Below are positions 15,201 through 22,331 of a stretch of DNA of 22,391 nt, in pieces. Below the pieces are notes generated by a model. The model had not been told where the DNA came from, did not search any database, and was given only the letters and a program-made list of their open reading frames with translations. Positions within the stretch are counted from its first letter, which is position 1. Every line of letters starts with the position of its first letter. The stretch comes from an uncultured Methanomassiliicoccales archaeon. GTDB taxonomy: Archaea > Thermoplasmatota > Thermoplasmata > Methanomassiliicoccales > Methanomethylophilaceae. The DNA lies in the NCBI GenBank assembly GCA_934702355.1, contig CAKUXX010000016.1, positions 1-22,391 on the forward strand, written 5' to 3'. The position numbers and the translations under genes were made by a program.

Positions 15201-16673
15201 GAGGGGCGCATCGTATCCCGCGGACCCTATTGCCTCCTTCCCCGTCTCGGCCATCGGCTGCATGACGCGGACGATGTCCTCTTCGGAGTATCCGAAGTCG
15301 GCAAGCCTCACTGCCATCTCGGGGACGGAGCGTCCGACCTGCCTTCCCGATGATAACCTATCGAGATCGAGACGGTTCCTCTCGAGCCAATCACGATAGG
15401 GATATGCGTTCGCCAGCTTCCCCTTGATCTCGGAATCCCTGACGATGCGTCCGGCGGAGGTGTCCACCATGAACATCTTGCCGGGTCTGAGACGGCCTGT
15501 CTCGACTATCCTGACCCTGTCCACCGGGATGACCCCCGCCTCGGAGGCCAGTATGACCACGCCGTCGTCCGTGACGGAGTACCTGGCGGGGCGGAGCCCG
15601 TTCCTGTCCAGCATCCCGCCTGCGTATGTGCCGTCAGTGAACAGCACTGCCGCGGGGCCGTCCCAGGGCTCCATCAGTATGGAATGGTATTCGTAGTACG
15701 CCTTCAGGCTGTCCGGTATGGGGTTCCTGTCGTTCCAGGACTCCGGGATCATTATCGAGAGGGCGTTGGGCATGTCCTTCCCGGACATCGTGAGGAACTC
15801 GAACACGTTGTCCAGGGTGGCGCTGTCGCTCATGCCGGGCTGCATCACAGGGAGGATGTCCTTCATGTCGGGGATCAGCGGGGACCCCATCATCCCCTCG
15901 CGGGCCTGCATCCAGGACCTGTTGGCCCTGATGGTGTTTATCTCACCGTTGTGGCAGAGCATCCTGAAGGGCTGCGCCAGCTTCCAGGCTGGCATCGTGT
16001 TGGTGCTGAACCTGGAGTGGACCATGGCCACTGCGGATTGGAAGTCGGGATCGGAGAGGTCCGGATAGTACTCCCTGAGCTGCCTGGGGGTGAGCATGCC
16101 CTTGTAGACCATGCATCTCGTGGACAGGCTGCAGATGTAGAACTCGTCCCGTCCGGGATCGTCGGACTCCGCGACGGAGTTCCCGACGATCTTCCTGACC
16201 CTGAAGAGCTTGCGCTCCAGGACCTCCGGGCTGTCGTAGGATGTGACGAACACCTGGACTATCCTCGGCTCGCATTCCAGTGCCATGGGCCCGGGTGCGG
16301 AATGGTCCACGGGGACCTCCCTCTCGGCTATGACGTACAGCGAATGCTTGGCGCAGACCGCCTTGAAGAGCTCCATGAACCGCTCCGCCGAGCCTCCTTC
16401 CCTGGGAAGGAAGACCAGCCCGGTGCCGTATCTCCCGGCCTCCGGGACGGGTATCCCGAGCTTCACGATGAAGGCGTGGGGGATCTGGACCAGTATGCCT
16501 GCTCCGTCCCCTGTCTTCCCGTCGCCGTTCTCGGCGCCCCTGTGGGCCATGTTCTCCAGCAGTTCCAGCCCGTACTCCACTATGCGGTGGTCCTTGCGGC
16601 CGTCGATGTTGACGGCCATGCCCACTCCGCATGCGTCGTGCTCGTACTTCGGATCGTACAATCCAGTGTCCAT
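12270..16673 (-). CDS. gltB: Glutamate synthase large subunit, full-length bacterial type
   Basis: GltB moves the amide nitrogen of glutamine to 2-oxoglutarate to make two glutamates. The 1467-residue product has all domains in order: N-terminal class II glutaminase with nucleophile C15 in HDACGVGMA after a 14-residue propeptide, central domain, FMN-binding synthase domain (ISFGAISKEAHETL near 865, SNTGEGGEDPSRF, LISGADGGTGASPL), the [3Fe-4S] motif C1107-x5-C1113-x4-C1118 with an extra C1110, and a C-terminal GxGxG helix domain (about 1255-1460). AGGAG (16681-16685) lies seven bases before the start. It follows glnN by 28 bases, so the two form a GS-GOGAT operon. No gltD small subunit is nearby; ferredoxin or a distant GltD-like protein could supply electrons. 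Many archaea have split GltB genes, so the full-length form suggests old transfer from bacteria (inference). Confidence 0.97.
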   Translation of the reverse strand: MDTGLYDPKYEHDACGVGMAVNIDGRKDHRIVEYGLELLENMAHRGAENGDGKTGDGAGILVQIPHAFIVKLGIPVPEAGRYGTGLVFLPREGGSAERFMELFKAVCAKHSLYVIAEREVPVDHSAPGPMALECEPRIVQVFVTSYDSPEVLERKLFRVRKIVGNSVAESDDPGRDEFYICSLSTRCMVYKGMLTPRQLREYYPDLSDPDFQSAVAMVHSRFSTNTMPAWKLAQPFRMLCHNGEINTIRANRSWMQAREGMMGSPLIPDMKDILPVMQPGMSDSATLDNVFEFLTMSGKDMPNALSIMIPESWNDRNPIPDSLKAYYEYHSILMEPWDGPAAVLFTDGTYAGGMLDRNGLRPARYSVTDDGVVILASEAGVIPVDRVRIVETGRLRPGKMFMVDTSAGRIVRDSEIKGKLANAYPYRDWLERNRLDLDRLSSGRQVGRSVPEMAVRLADFGYSEEDIVRVMQPMAETGKEAIGSAGYDAPLAVLSDRPQMLFNYFRQQFAQVTNPPIDPIREELVMSTMGYIGAVEQNILDPTPKHCKVVKARHPVITNRELDLLKNLRYRGFDSVTLDTTFPAEGGAGALERELERLCSDAEKAVDDGAGYIILSDRGASADRAPMPSLLALSAVHQHLVGCKKRLQTALVVESGEPREVEHFALLVGYGANAVNPYLALAVVQDMADSGRIKMDADTAESNYLKAVDKGLLKIMSKMGIATIRSYRGSRLFEAIGIDRGVASRYFGDTTSSVCGIGLDGIAEEYLKVHRSAYSGDTELHDRGEYAYRKGGERHSWCPESVKALRTSVKNDDPAEYRRFADMEDSGLFFLRDLLDVKHGTPVPLDEVEPAESIMRRMEAGAISFGAISKEAHETLAEAMNIIGSKSNTGEGGEDPSRFGVGPDGRNTRSAVKQVASGRFGVTAEYLVNADELQIKVAQGAKPGEGGQLMGFKVDSVIAATRHTIPGITLISPPPHHDIYSIEDLKQLIFDLKCINPTARISVKLVSEAGVGTVAAGVAKAGADMILISGADGGTGASPLSSIRYAGAPWEVGLAEVQQTLMLNNLRGRVRIQVDGQIKTARDIVMATLLGAEEFGLATAPMVAMGCIMCRKCQTNMCPVGIATQDPERRARFDSCPEHVIRYWRFVAEDVRRMLSEMGFRSLDEIVGRTDLLVTKEIDGKASHLDFSRMLAEMDGTRTYTSGQPDILARVFDRRIIEDCMQSLETGVGTEQVYRITNIDRSVGVMLSGEVVRRGLDLKENTIDVTFEGAAGQSFGAFLTKGITFRMRGLANDYVGKGLSGGRITVVPGEHMDCGAAIIGNTAMYGATFGELYVAGSAGERFCVRNSGAVAVAEGVGDHCCEYMTGGRVVVIGRCGRNFAAGMSAGIAYVLDEDGDFDRHCNMDMVELSLVETESDVAELKVILETHLRETGSKKAAEILGSWDSYLPRFIKVMPVGYKLILEKESE

Positions 16674-16701
16674 GGGACCCCTCCTGAGACTTAGACACGC
16701 C

Positions 16702-18888
16702 TCAGCGGATGAACAGGAGCTCGCGGTACTTGGGGAGAGGCCACATCTCGTCGTCGACGATCATCTCGAGAGCGTCCACATGGGCCCTTATCTTCTCGAG
16801 GTACGGGGCTATGATGTCGTGGTACTCCACAGCCCTCTGTCTGGACTCGCATATGGCGTCGATCCTGTCGCACTCCTCCTCCATCTTGACGGCGAGCGCC
16901 CTGGCCTCGCTGGTGTGCAGCGCGATGTCCTTGATGATCTTGATCTCTCCGGCTGCGACCTGGTCGAACTCCTTCTTGTCGGAGAAGATGTCCTTCATCT
17001 TCGAGACGTTGTCCAGCAGGATGTTCTGATACCTGGTGGACACGGGGAGGATGTGGTTGGCGGTCAGATCGGCGAGGACCCTGGCCTCGATCTCGATCTT
17101 CTTGCTGTATATCTCCCAGTTGATCTCCGCCCTGGCCTTCAGCTCCACGTGCGTGAGGACGCCTGTCCCCTCGTATAGCTCGACGGTCTCCGGGGAGACG
17201 AAGGCATCGTAGCACACGGGTGCGGACGTCTCGCAGTCCAGACCGCGCTTGGCGGCCTCCTTCTTCCATTCGTCGGAGTATCCGTTTCCGTCGAAGCAGA
17301 CCTTCTGGCAGCTCCTGTAGGTCTCCCTGGTCTCGTCCAGAACGGCCTGTATGGCGGGTGTTCCGTCGGCGATCCTCTTGTCGACGGCGGCCCTGAACAG
17401 CTCCAGCTGGTGCGCCATGATGGTGTTGAGCACGGTGATGGCGGAAGCGCAGTTCGCGGAGGAGCCGACGGCCCTGAACTCGAACCTGTTTCCGGTGAAC
17501 GCGAACGGGGACGTCCTGTTCCTGTCCGTGTTGTCCAGCAGGATCTCCGGGATCTGGGGGATTCCGAGGCTGTACTTGCTCTTGCCTGCGATCTTGACCA
17601 TGTCGGTGCTGTTCAGGAGCTCCTGGAACGCTCCGGTGATCTGGGTTCCGAGGAACGACGAGATGATCGCGGGGGGAGCCTCGTTGGCCCCGAGCCTGTG
17701 TGCGTTGGAGGCGGTCATTACGCATGCCTTGAGAAGGGCGTTGTTGTCGTAGACGGCCTTGAGCACGTTGGCCATGAATGTGAGGAACCTGAGGTTGTCC
17801 TTGTCGTTCTTGCCGGGGGACATGAGTCCGATTCCCGATTCCGTTCCGAGGGACCAGTTGCAGTGCTTGCCGGATCCGTTGATGCCCGCGAAGGGCTTCT
17901 CGTGGAGGATGACCTTGAAGCCGTGCCTCTCGGCGACCGTCTTCATCAGGGCCATCAGCTCCAGGTTGTGGTCGATGGCGAGGTTCGCCTGCTCGTAGAC
18001 CGGTGCGATCTCGAACTGGTTGGGTGCGACCTCGTTGTGCCTCGTCTTTATCGGGATTCCGAGCTTGTACGCCTCGAACTCGAGGTCCTTCATGAACTCG
18101 ATGACCCTTCCGGGGATGCATCCGAAGTAGTGGTCCTCCAGCTGCTGGTTCCTTGCGGAGTTGTGACCGACGAGGGTCCTCTCGGCCATGATTATGTCGG
18201 GGCGCATCGCATAGAGCGCGGCGTCCACGAGGAAGTACTCCTGCTCCCATCCGAGATAGGAGAAGACTGGATCGTCCTTTATGCCGAAGTACTTCAGCAC
18301 TTCCGAGGCGGCCTTGGCGACTGCGGCCTCGGACTTGAGGAGGGGCGTCTTGAAATCAAGGGCCTCTCCGGTGTATGATATGAACACGGTCGGGATGCAG
18401 AGCGTGTCTCCCATGACGAATGCGGGGGACGAGGGATCCCAGGCGGTGTATCCCCTGGCCTCGAAGGTGTTCCTGAGGCCTCCGCTGGGGAACGAGGATG
18501 CGTCGGGCTCCTGCTGGCAGAGGAGCTTGCCGGTGAAAGCCTCCAGGCTCTCCCCCTTGCCGTAGGGCTCCGCGAATGAATCGTGCTTCTCGGCGGTACC
18601 GCCCGTGAGGGGCTGGAACCAGTGCGTGTAATGTGTGGCGCCCATGTCCATCGCCCAACGCTTCATGCCTGCGGCGACCTGTTCGGCCACATCCCTGTTC
18701 AGGGTGATCCCCTGCTCGATAGACTCGTATACCTTCTGCCTGGTGTCGGCGGAGAGGTACTTCCTCATGTTCTTCCTGTTGAAGACGCAGCATCCATAGT
18801 ACTCGGAAGTTGCGCTCGCGGGAGGAACTGCCTTGACGGGCGGCCTTGCGAACGCCTCTTCCACAGCATCGAACCTGGTGTAGGACAT
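16702..18888 (-). CDS. glnN: Glutamine synthetase type III
   Basis: GlnN makes glutamine from glutamate, ammonia and ATP. The 728-residue length and the N-terminal FARPPVKAVPPASATSEYYG block mark the large type III form rather than the archaeal type I GlnA. Catalytic-domain landmarks are FPSGGLRNTFEARGYTAWD, the metal-binding LGWEQEYFLVD, RHNEVAPNQFE, and the ATP/ammonia region KPFAGINGSGKHCNWSLGT, with NRTSPFAFTGNRFEFRAVGSS later. ATG 18888 gives the expected start and a minus-strand TATA box (18911-18920) predicts a very short leader. It leads the operon with gltB. Type III enzymes are typical of Bacteroidetes, Firmicutes and some gut archaea; no adenylylation partner is expected. Intact, chromosomal codon use. 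Confidence 0.97.
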   Translation of the reverse strand: MSYTRFDAVEEAFARPPVKAVPPASATSEYYGCCVFNRKNMRKYLSADTRQKVYESIEQGITLNRDVAEQVAAGMKRWAMDMGATHYTHWFQPLTGGTAEKHDSFAEPYGKGESLEAFTGKLLCQQEPDASSFPSGGLRNTFEARGYTAWDPSSPAFVMGDTLCIPTVFISYTGEALDFKTPLLKSEAAVAKAASEVLKYFGIKDDPVFSYLGWEQEYFLVDAALYAMRPDIIMAERTLVGHNSARNQQLEDHYFGCIPGRVIEFMKDLEFEAYKLGIPIKTRHNEVAPNQFEIAPVYEQANLAIDHNLELMALMKTVAERHGFKVILHEKPFAGINGSGKHCNWSLGTESGIGLMSPGKNDKDNLRFLTFMANVLKAVYDNNALLKACVMTASNAHRLGANEAPPAIISSFLGTQITGAFQELLNSTDMVKIAGKSKYSLGIPQIPEILLDNTDRNRTSPFAFTGNRFEFRAVGSSANCASAITVLNTIMAHQLELFRAAVDKRIADGTPAIQAVLDETRETYRSCQKVCFDGNGYSDEWKKEAAKRGLDCETSAPVCYDAFVSPETVELYEGTGVLTHVELKARAEINWEIYSKKIEIEARVLADLTANHILPVSTRYQNILLDNVSKMKDIFSDKKEFDQVAAGEIKIIKDIALHTSEARALAVKMEEECDRIDAICESRQRAVEYHDIIAPYLEKIRAHVDALEMIVDDEMWPLPKYRELLFIR

Positions 18889-19126
18889 AATTCCCCATTG
18901 TACAATTCTGACGTATAAATGTTTCGTAGGATAGACTGTGAATTAATCAGTAAAAACATCCATCATTAGACAAATATCTAATCAAATACTGAAATCATCA
19001 TCGGGAATGAGCGTATGTACATGATTTTAGTAGAAAATAGCTAAACGGCGAATACAGCGGCGGGAGAAGGATGGAAAAATGGTTTTCCGGCTGTTCGGGC
19101 GATTATGATCCTGGCATCGACAGGGA
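18889..19126 (-). promoter_or_regulatory. glnN promoter region
   Basis: On the minus strand ATTTATACGT (18911-18920) is a TATA element about 26 bases before 18890, so the glnN message starts almost at its ATG. Upstream, ATTAGA (18965-18970) and TCTAAT (18977-18982) form a perfect inverted repeat with a six-base spacer, and GGAAAA-ATGG-TTTTCC (19073-19088) is a second perfect one. The latter resembles in its ends the GGAA-N6-TTCC sites of the methanogen nitrogen regulator NrpR, but the spacing is eight here and it is far upstream; it may instead end the ATPase gene transcript. Confidence 0.45.
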
Positions 19127-20359
19127 TCATATCGACGATATCGGCAGAGCGTAGACGCCGGGTCTGAGAGGATATGCCTTCTCCGTCAGGCATATGAGGC
19201 ATGACGGCCCCACCGCATAGTCTGATTTGTCCAATCCGGAGAATGCCTTGACATCCGTGGAATCGTAGGTCATCCCGGCCTTGCACTCGACAAGCGATAG
19301 AGTGGCGTTCCGGAGGATGAGGAGATCGATCCCGTTCTTCGACGAGTCGCGATAGTAGTAGAACCCTGCCCCCTCCGTGTTGTTGGAGTATGTCTTCATG
19401 ATCTCATTGATGATGAAGGTCTCGACCATGTGCCCTCCGAGATAGCTCACGCGGAGCGTCTCGGCATCGAACATCTTGGCGAGATAGCAGGCCAATCCCG
19501 TGTCGCGGAAGTAGATCTTCGGGCGTCTGATGATACGTTTGGTGTTATGCTTCTCGGAATATGGCGGAAGCAGATGCACCAGACCTGTCATCGCGAGTAT
19601 GTTGAGCCAAGTCTGAACCGTGGGGATGCTGATGCCCACTGCACGGGAGATGTCGTCATACACCAGCTCCCGACCGGTCAAAGATGCAGTATATTCCATG
19701 AACCGCCTGAACTTCGGTTTGTCTTTGAGATTGATGATATTGGGCACATCACGGTCCAGGTACGTGTCCATATAGTCTGAATAGAACTCCGATGGCGTCA
19801 TATCAGGCTCGTCATAAAGCTCGGGATACCCTCCGCGGATAATCATACCGTACACTTCGTCGATCGAAAGGACACGTTCCGCGGACCTACGGCAGTTGCT
19901 CTCGAAATCTACGACGAACGGCCTCTCCTCACGGCCGAGGATCTCGCTCATACTGAGGGGAGAGATATCGATCATTCCGATCCTTCCGGCCATGGATTGC
20001 GTCACCCCTTTCATCAGACCGTAGGTGTGACTGCTTGAAAGGACATACATGCCCTTGTTGGATCCGCATTCGAACTTCTTCGCATCCACGATGCTCTCGA
20101 TCGCATCGAACAACCCTGGAGCATATTGGACTTCATCTATGATGACCGGAGCGGGATGGATACGGAGGAACAGCTCGGGATCGCTGACGGCGACCGCCCT
20201 GTCGGAACCTGTGGCCAGGGAGACGTATCCGAACCCGTACTTCTCTGCGATGAATCTGCATACAGTCGTCTTTCCGGTCCCGCGGGCGCCGGTGACTAAA
20301 GTGACCGGTCTGGATGCTATGCACTCCTCGATCGACCTCAGTATGGTCCTCGATATCAT
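19127..20359 (-). CDS. AAA_14/DUF4143 family ATPase
   Basis: The 410-residue product is an archaeal-type ATPase of the AAA_14 plus DUF4143 class. Walker A is GARGTGKTT (24-32), Walker B is PVIIDEVQ (71-78, D75 E76). A winged-helix-like stretch (ELVYDDISRAVGISIPTVQTWLNIL) sits in the middle and the C-terminal domain has the nuclease-like pattern GIDLLI then SLVECK. Length is typical. Function of the family is unsettled; some members behave as parts of toxin-antitoxin-like or defence loci, but that is not shown here. ATG 20359 fits the conserved start, and a TATA element at 20382-20389 gives a leaderless message. It is divergent from a second, damaged or recoded family member at 20594. Confidence 0.88.
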   Translation of the reverse strand: MISRTILRSIEECIASRPVTLVTGARGTGKTTVCRFIAEKYGFGYVSLATGSDRAVAVSDPELFLRIHPAPVIIDEVQYAPGLFDAIESIVDAKKFECGSNKGMYVLSSSHTYGLMKGVTQSMAGRIGMIDISPLSMSEILGREERPFVVDFESNCRRSAERVLSIDEVYGMIIRGGYPELYDEPDMTPSEFYSDYMDTYLDRDVPNIINLKDKPKFRRFMEYTASLTGRELVYDDISRAVGISIPTVQTWLNILAMTGLVHLLPPYSEKHNTKRIIRRPKIYFRDTGLACYLAKMFDAETLRVSYLGGHMVETFIINEIMKTYSNNTEGAGFYYYRDSSKNGIDLLILRNATLSLVECKAGMTYDSTDVKAFSGLDKSDYAVGPSCLICLTEKAYPLRPGVYALPISSI

Positions 20360-20375
20360 CGATATGGGAAATACT

Positions 20376-20431
20376 CAGAGAGTATATGTAAAATTTGAAG
20401 TTGAACTTTAGATTTTACAAATCATACTCTG
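20376..20431. promoter_or_regulatory. Long imperfect palindrome over the minus-strand ATPase promoter
   Basis: The core 20388-20418 is centred at 20403, with 13 Watson-Crick and two G-T pairs out of 15 positions on each side: left arm GTAAAATTTGAAGTT, right arm AACTTTAGATTTTAC. Outer arms CAGAG-AGTAT (20376-20385) and ATACTCTG (20424-20431) extend it. The minus-strand TATA element (20382-20389) lies inside the left arm. Confidence 0.6.
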
Positions 20432-20517
20432 AACCTAGGCCGCCATGGCATAAAAAACCGAAATGCGGCTAGTTTTGAGCGGAAATGAATGCGTGAAACC
20501 CATCCGGATTTGTCAAT

Positions 20518-20558
20518 TATTGAAATCTGTAAAGTGAAACTATTGAAATTTGTAAAGT
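20518..20558 (+). repeat. 18-base direct repeat upstream of the amber-containing ATPase gene
   Basis: TATTGAAATCTGTAAAGT (20518-20535) recurs at 20541-20558 with one C-to-T change, 23 bases apart. That is about two helical turns, so both copies face the same side of DNA. It stands 36 bases before the plus-strand start and may be a regulator binding array. Confidence 0.65.
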
Positions 20559-20591
20559 AGATTATTACTACCAGTTCTCGATATCATCGAG
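20557..20591 (+). promoter_or_regulatory. Promoter and palindrome before the plus-strand ATPase gene
   Basis: TAGATTATTAC (20557-20567) is a weak TATA element at near-leaderless distance from ATG 20594. CTCGAT-ATC-ATCGAG (20577-20591) is a perfect palindrome of 15 bases placed just before the start codon, as at 8191-8205. Confidence 0.4.
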
Positions 20592-20593
20592 CG

Positions 20594-21865
20594 ATGAATC
20601 TTCCACACGACCGGTATCGCCCTCGCATCATGGGCGAGGTGATCCAACGCAGATTGCCCCGCACAGGCGCGCTTCTGATATAGGGGCCCGAATGGTGCGG
20701 GAAGACGACCACTGCCGAGAGATTCTGTTCCAGCTCCATACGTCTCCGGGACCCTATATACAGAGATTACTACCTTGCCAAAGCATCCGAACGGCCGTCC
20801 TCTTTGCTCGAGGGTGAACAACCCAGGCTGATCGACGAATGGCAGGACGCCCCCAAGATATGGGATGCCGTCAGAATCGACATCGACCGCAGTAACAGCA
20901 GGGGCGGATTCATCCTCACAAGTTCCAACGTCCCGAACGAGACCGCTAAACAGGAGATGATACACAGCGGCACAGGCCGCATCTCCCGTGTCCGCATGCA
21001 TACGATGAGCCTCTACGAATCGGGAGAGTCCACCGGAGAGATATCTCTGAAAGGCCTGTTCGATGGGAATCCGCACTGCGGTCCGATATCCGCATTGACC
21101 CTCGATGGACTTGCGTTCGCGCTGTGCAGAGGAGGCTGGCCTTCGGCAGTCATCATCGATAACGATTGTTCCATGGACATCTCCCGCGCCTACGTCGACT
21201 GTGTGACGGACGGAAGCATATCCGACGGAGATGGGGTCCGCAGGAACCGGGATATCATGAGGAGACTCCTGAAATGCCTGTCCGGGAGCATCTGCACCAT
21301 GAAAAGCACCACAGCGGTCTCCGAAGAATTGAAGGGTGTCGCATCCAGACCGACCGTGATACAGTACATCGATGCCCTCAGGAGTATGTTCGTCATCGAT
21401 GACGTCCCGCCATGGATGCCCCCTCTGCTGTCCAAGGCAAGGCTGAGCAGAACCCGCAGGATATGCTTCTCCGATCCGTCGATCGCCACAGCATCTTTGG
21501 GAATCACCCCGGAATCCCTCATCCGTGACATGCCCTTGTTCGGTTCGCTGTTCGAATCACTTGTCATCAGGGACCTCAGAGTCTACTCACAGGCGATGGA
21601 CGGGGATGTGCGCCATTATCATGACACGACAGGCCTGGATGTCGATGCCATCGTGACCCTGGATGACGGCAGATGGTGCGCAATCGATGTGAGACTGAGC
21701 GGCGATGTCGAGAAAAGCGCCCGTAACCTCATCAGATTCAAGGACAAGACCGAACTGGCAGACGGTTCCGACCCTTCTTTCCTGGCGGTCATAACAGGAA
21801 CTGGATTCTACCATGTCCGCCCCGACGGGGTGATCGTCATACCGATCGGGTGCCTCGGACCATGA
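20594..21865 (+). CDS. AAA_14/DUF4143 ATPase with an in-frame amber codon before Walker A
   Basis: Read from ATG 20594 the frame is continuous to TGA 21863-21865 except for TAG at codon 30 (20681-20683). The product would have 423 residues with TAG counted as one. The N-terminus is MNLPHDRYRPRIMGEVI, then GALLI-TAG-GPEWCGKTTTAE (Walker A 31-39), Walker B RLIDEW (D81 E82), SGTGRISRVRM and SLYESGES, all family landmarks. Relatives usually have an acidic residue where TAG stands (LIEGPKWCGKTT), so a GAG-to-TAG change is likely. The C-terminal nuclease-like motif reads AIDVRL where relatives tend to have E-x-K. Everything after TAG is intact. It is either a young pseudogene or pyrrolysine readthrough. 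Starting downstream at TTG 20804 would lose Walker A and is unlikely to be functional. Confidence 0.75.
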
Positions 21866-21889
21866 TCGGGGCAGATAATCTGCTCCGAT
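21865..21889. terminator. Bidirectional hairpin between convergent genes
   Basis: ATCGGGGCAGAT (21865-21876) and ATCTGCTCCGAT (21878-21889) are inverted copies with one G-T pair. It fills the gap between the ATPase stop and the end of the Fic-like gene and can end both transcripts. No T tract is present. Confidence 0.6.
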
Positions 21890-21893
21890 ATCC

Positions 21894-22331
21894 TCACTCA
21901 CCCTGATTGTTCCACACGCTCTTGTCATCGGATAGCGTGTACAGGACGGTCTTCCTATCCTTTGATACGGATTTCACATAACCCAATTCGCACAGATGTC
22001 TGACATAGCTTCTGGCGCTCTGATATGATATAGGATATCTATTTGACAGCTCCTTGATGGTGAATGGGGAGTTCTCTTTCGAATAATCCTTCAATATGGA
22101 CATCTCGTTGATGTTGAGATCGGGATTGGACTCTATCGCCTGTGTCATCCGTTTCTGCTCTTCTGTCTTCCTTTCGATGTAGGTCCTCAGATCCTCGACT
22201 GCCTTTTCGATGCATACGAGATTGAACTTGATGAAATACGTGAGGTCGTAATCGTCGGTCTCTGAATACTGGTATGCCAAACCGTATTTGGTCTGCGATC
22301 TTTTGATTATTCTTGATATAGTCATTGACAT
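21894..22331 (-). pseudogene. C-terminal part of a Fic-family protein, apparently frame-disrupted
   Basis: The 145 residues match what follows the catalytic core in long Fic (AMP-transferase-type) proteins: TISRIIKRSQTKYGLAYQYSE, then DDYDLTYFIKFN (27-38), an amphipathic helix, and a C-terminal winged helix (SPFTIKELSNRYPISYQSARSY). The Fic motif HPFxxGNGR is not present. In the same frame a TAA lies three codons before ATG 22331. A different frame from the window edge reads SYALGWMKKFMPNLSKKLCQ before a TGA at 22325-22323, which is plausible continuation of Fic helices, so a one-base shift near the A5 run at 22337-22341 may have split the gene. It could also be a stand-alone DNA-binding remnant. 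Confidence 0.5.

Noticed and set aside
15684..18378. Several plus-strand open frames of 300 or more codons opposite gltB and glnN
   Set aside because: They are antisense shadows of two certain enzymes; composition is repetitive and no domain is visible.
20540..21076. 178-codon minus-strand open frame over the ATPase start
   Set aside because: The plus strand shows clear Walker A, Walker B and DUF4143-type landmarks in one frame; the minus frame has none.
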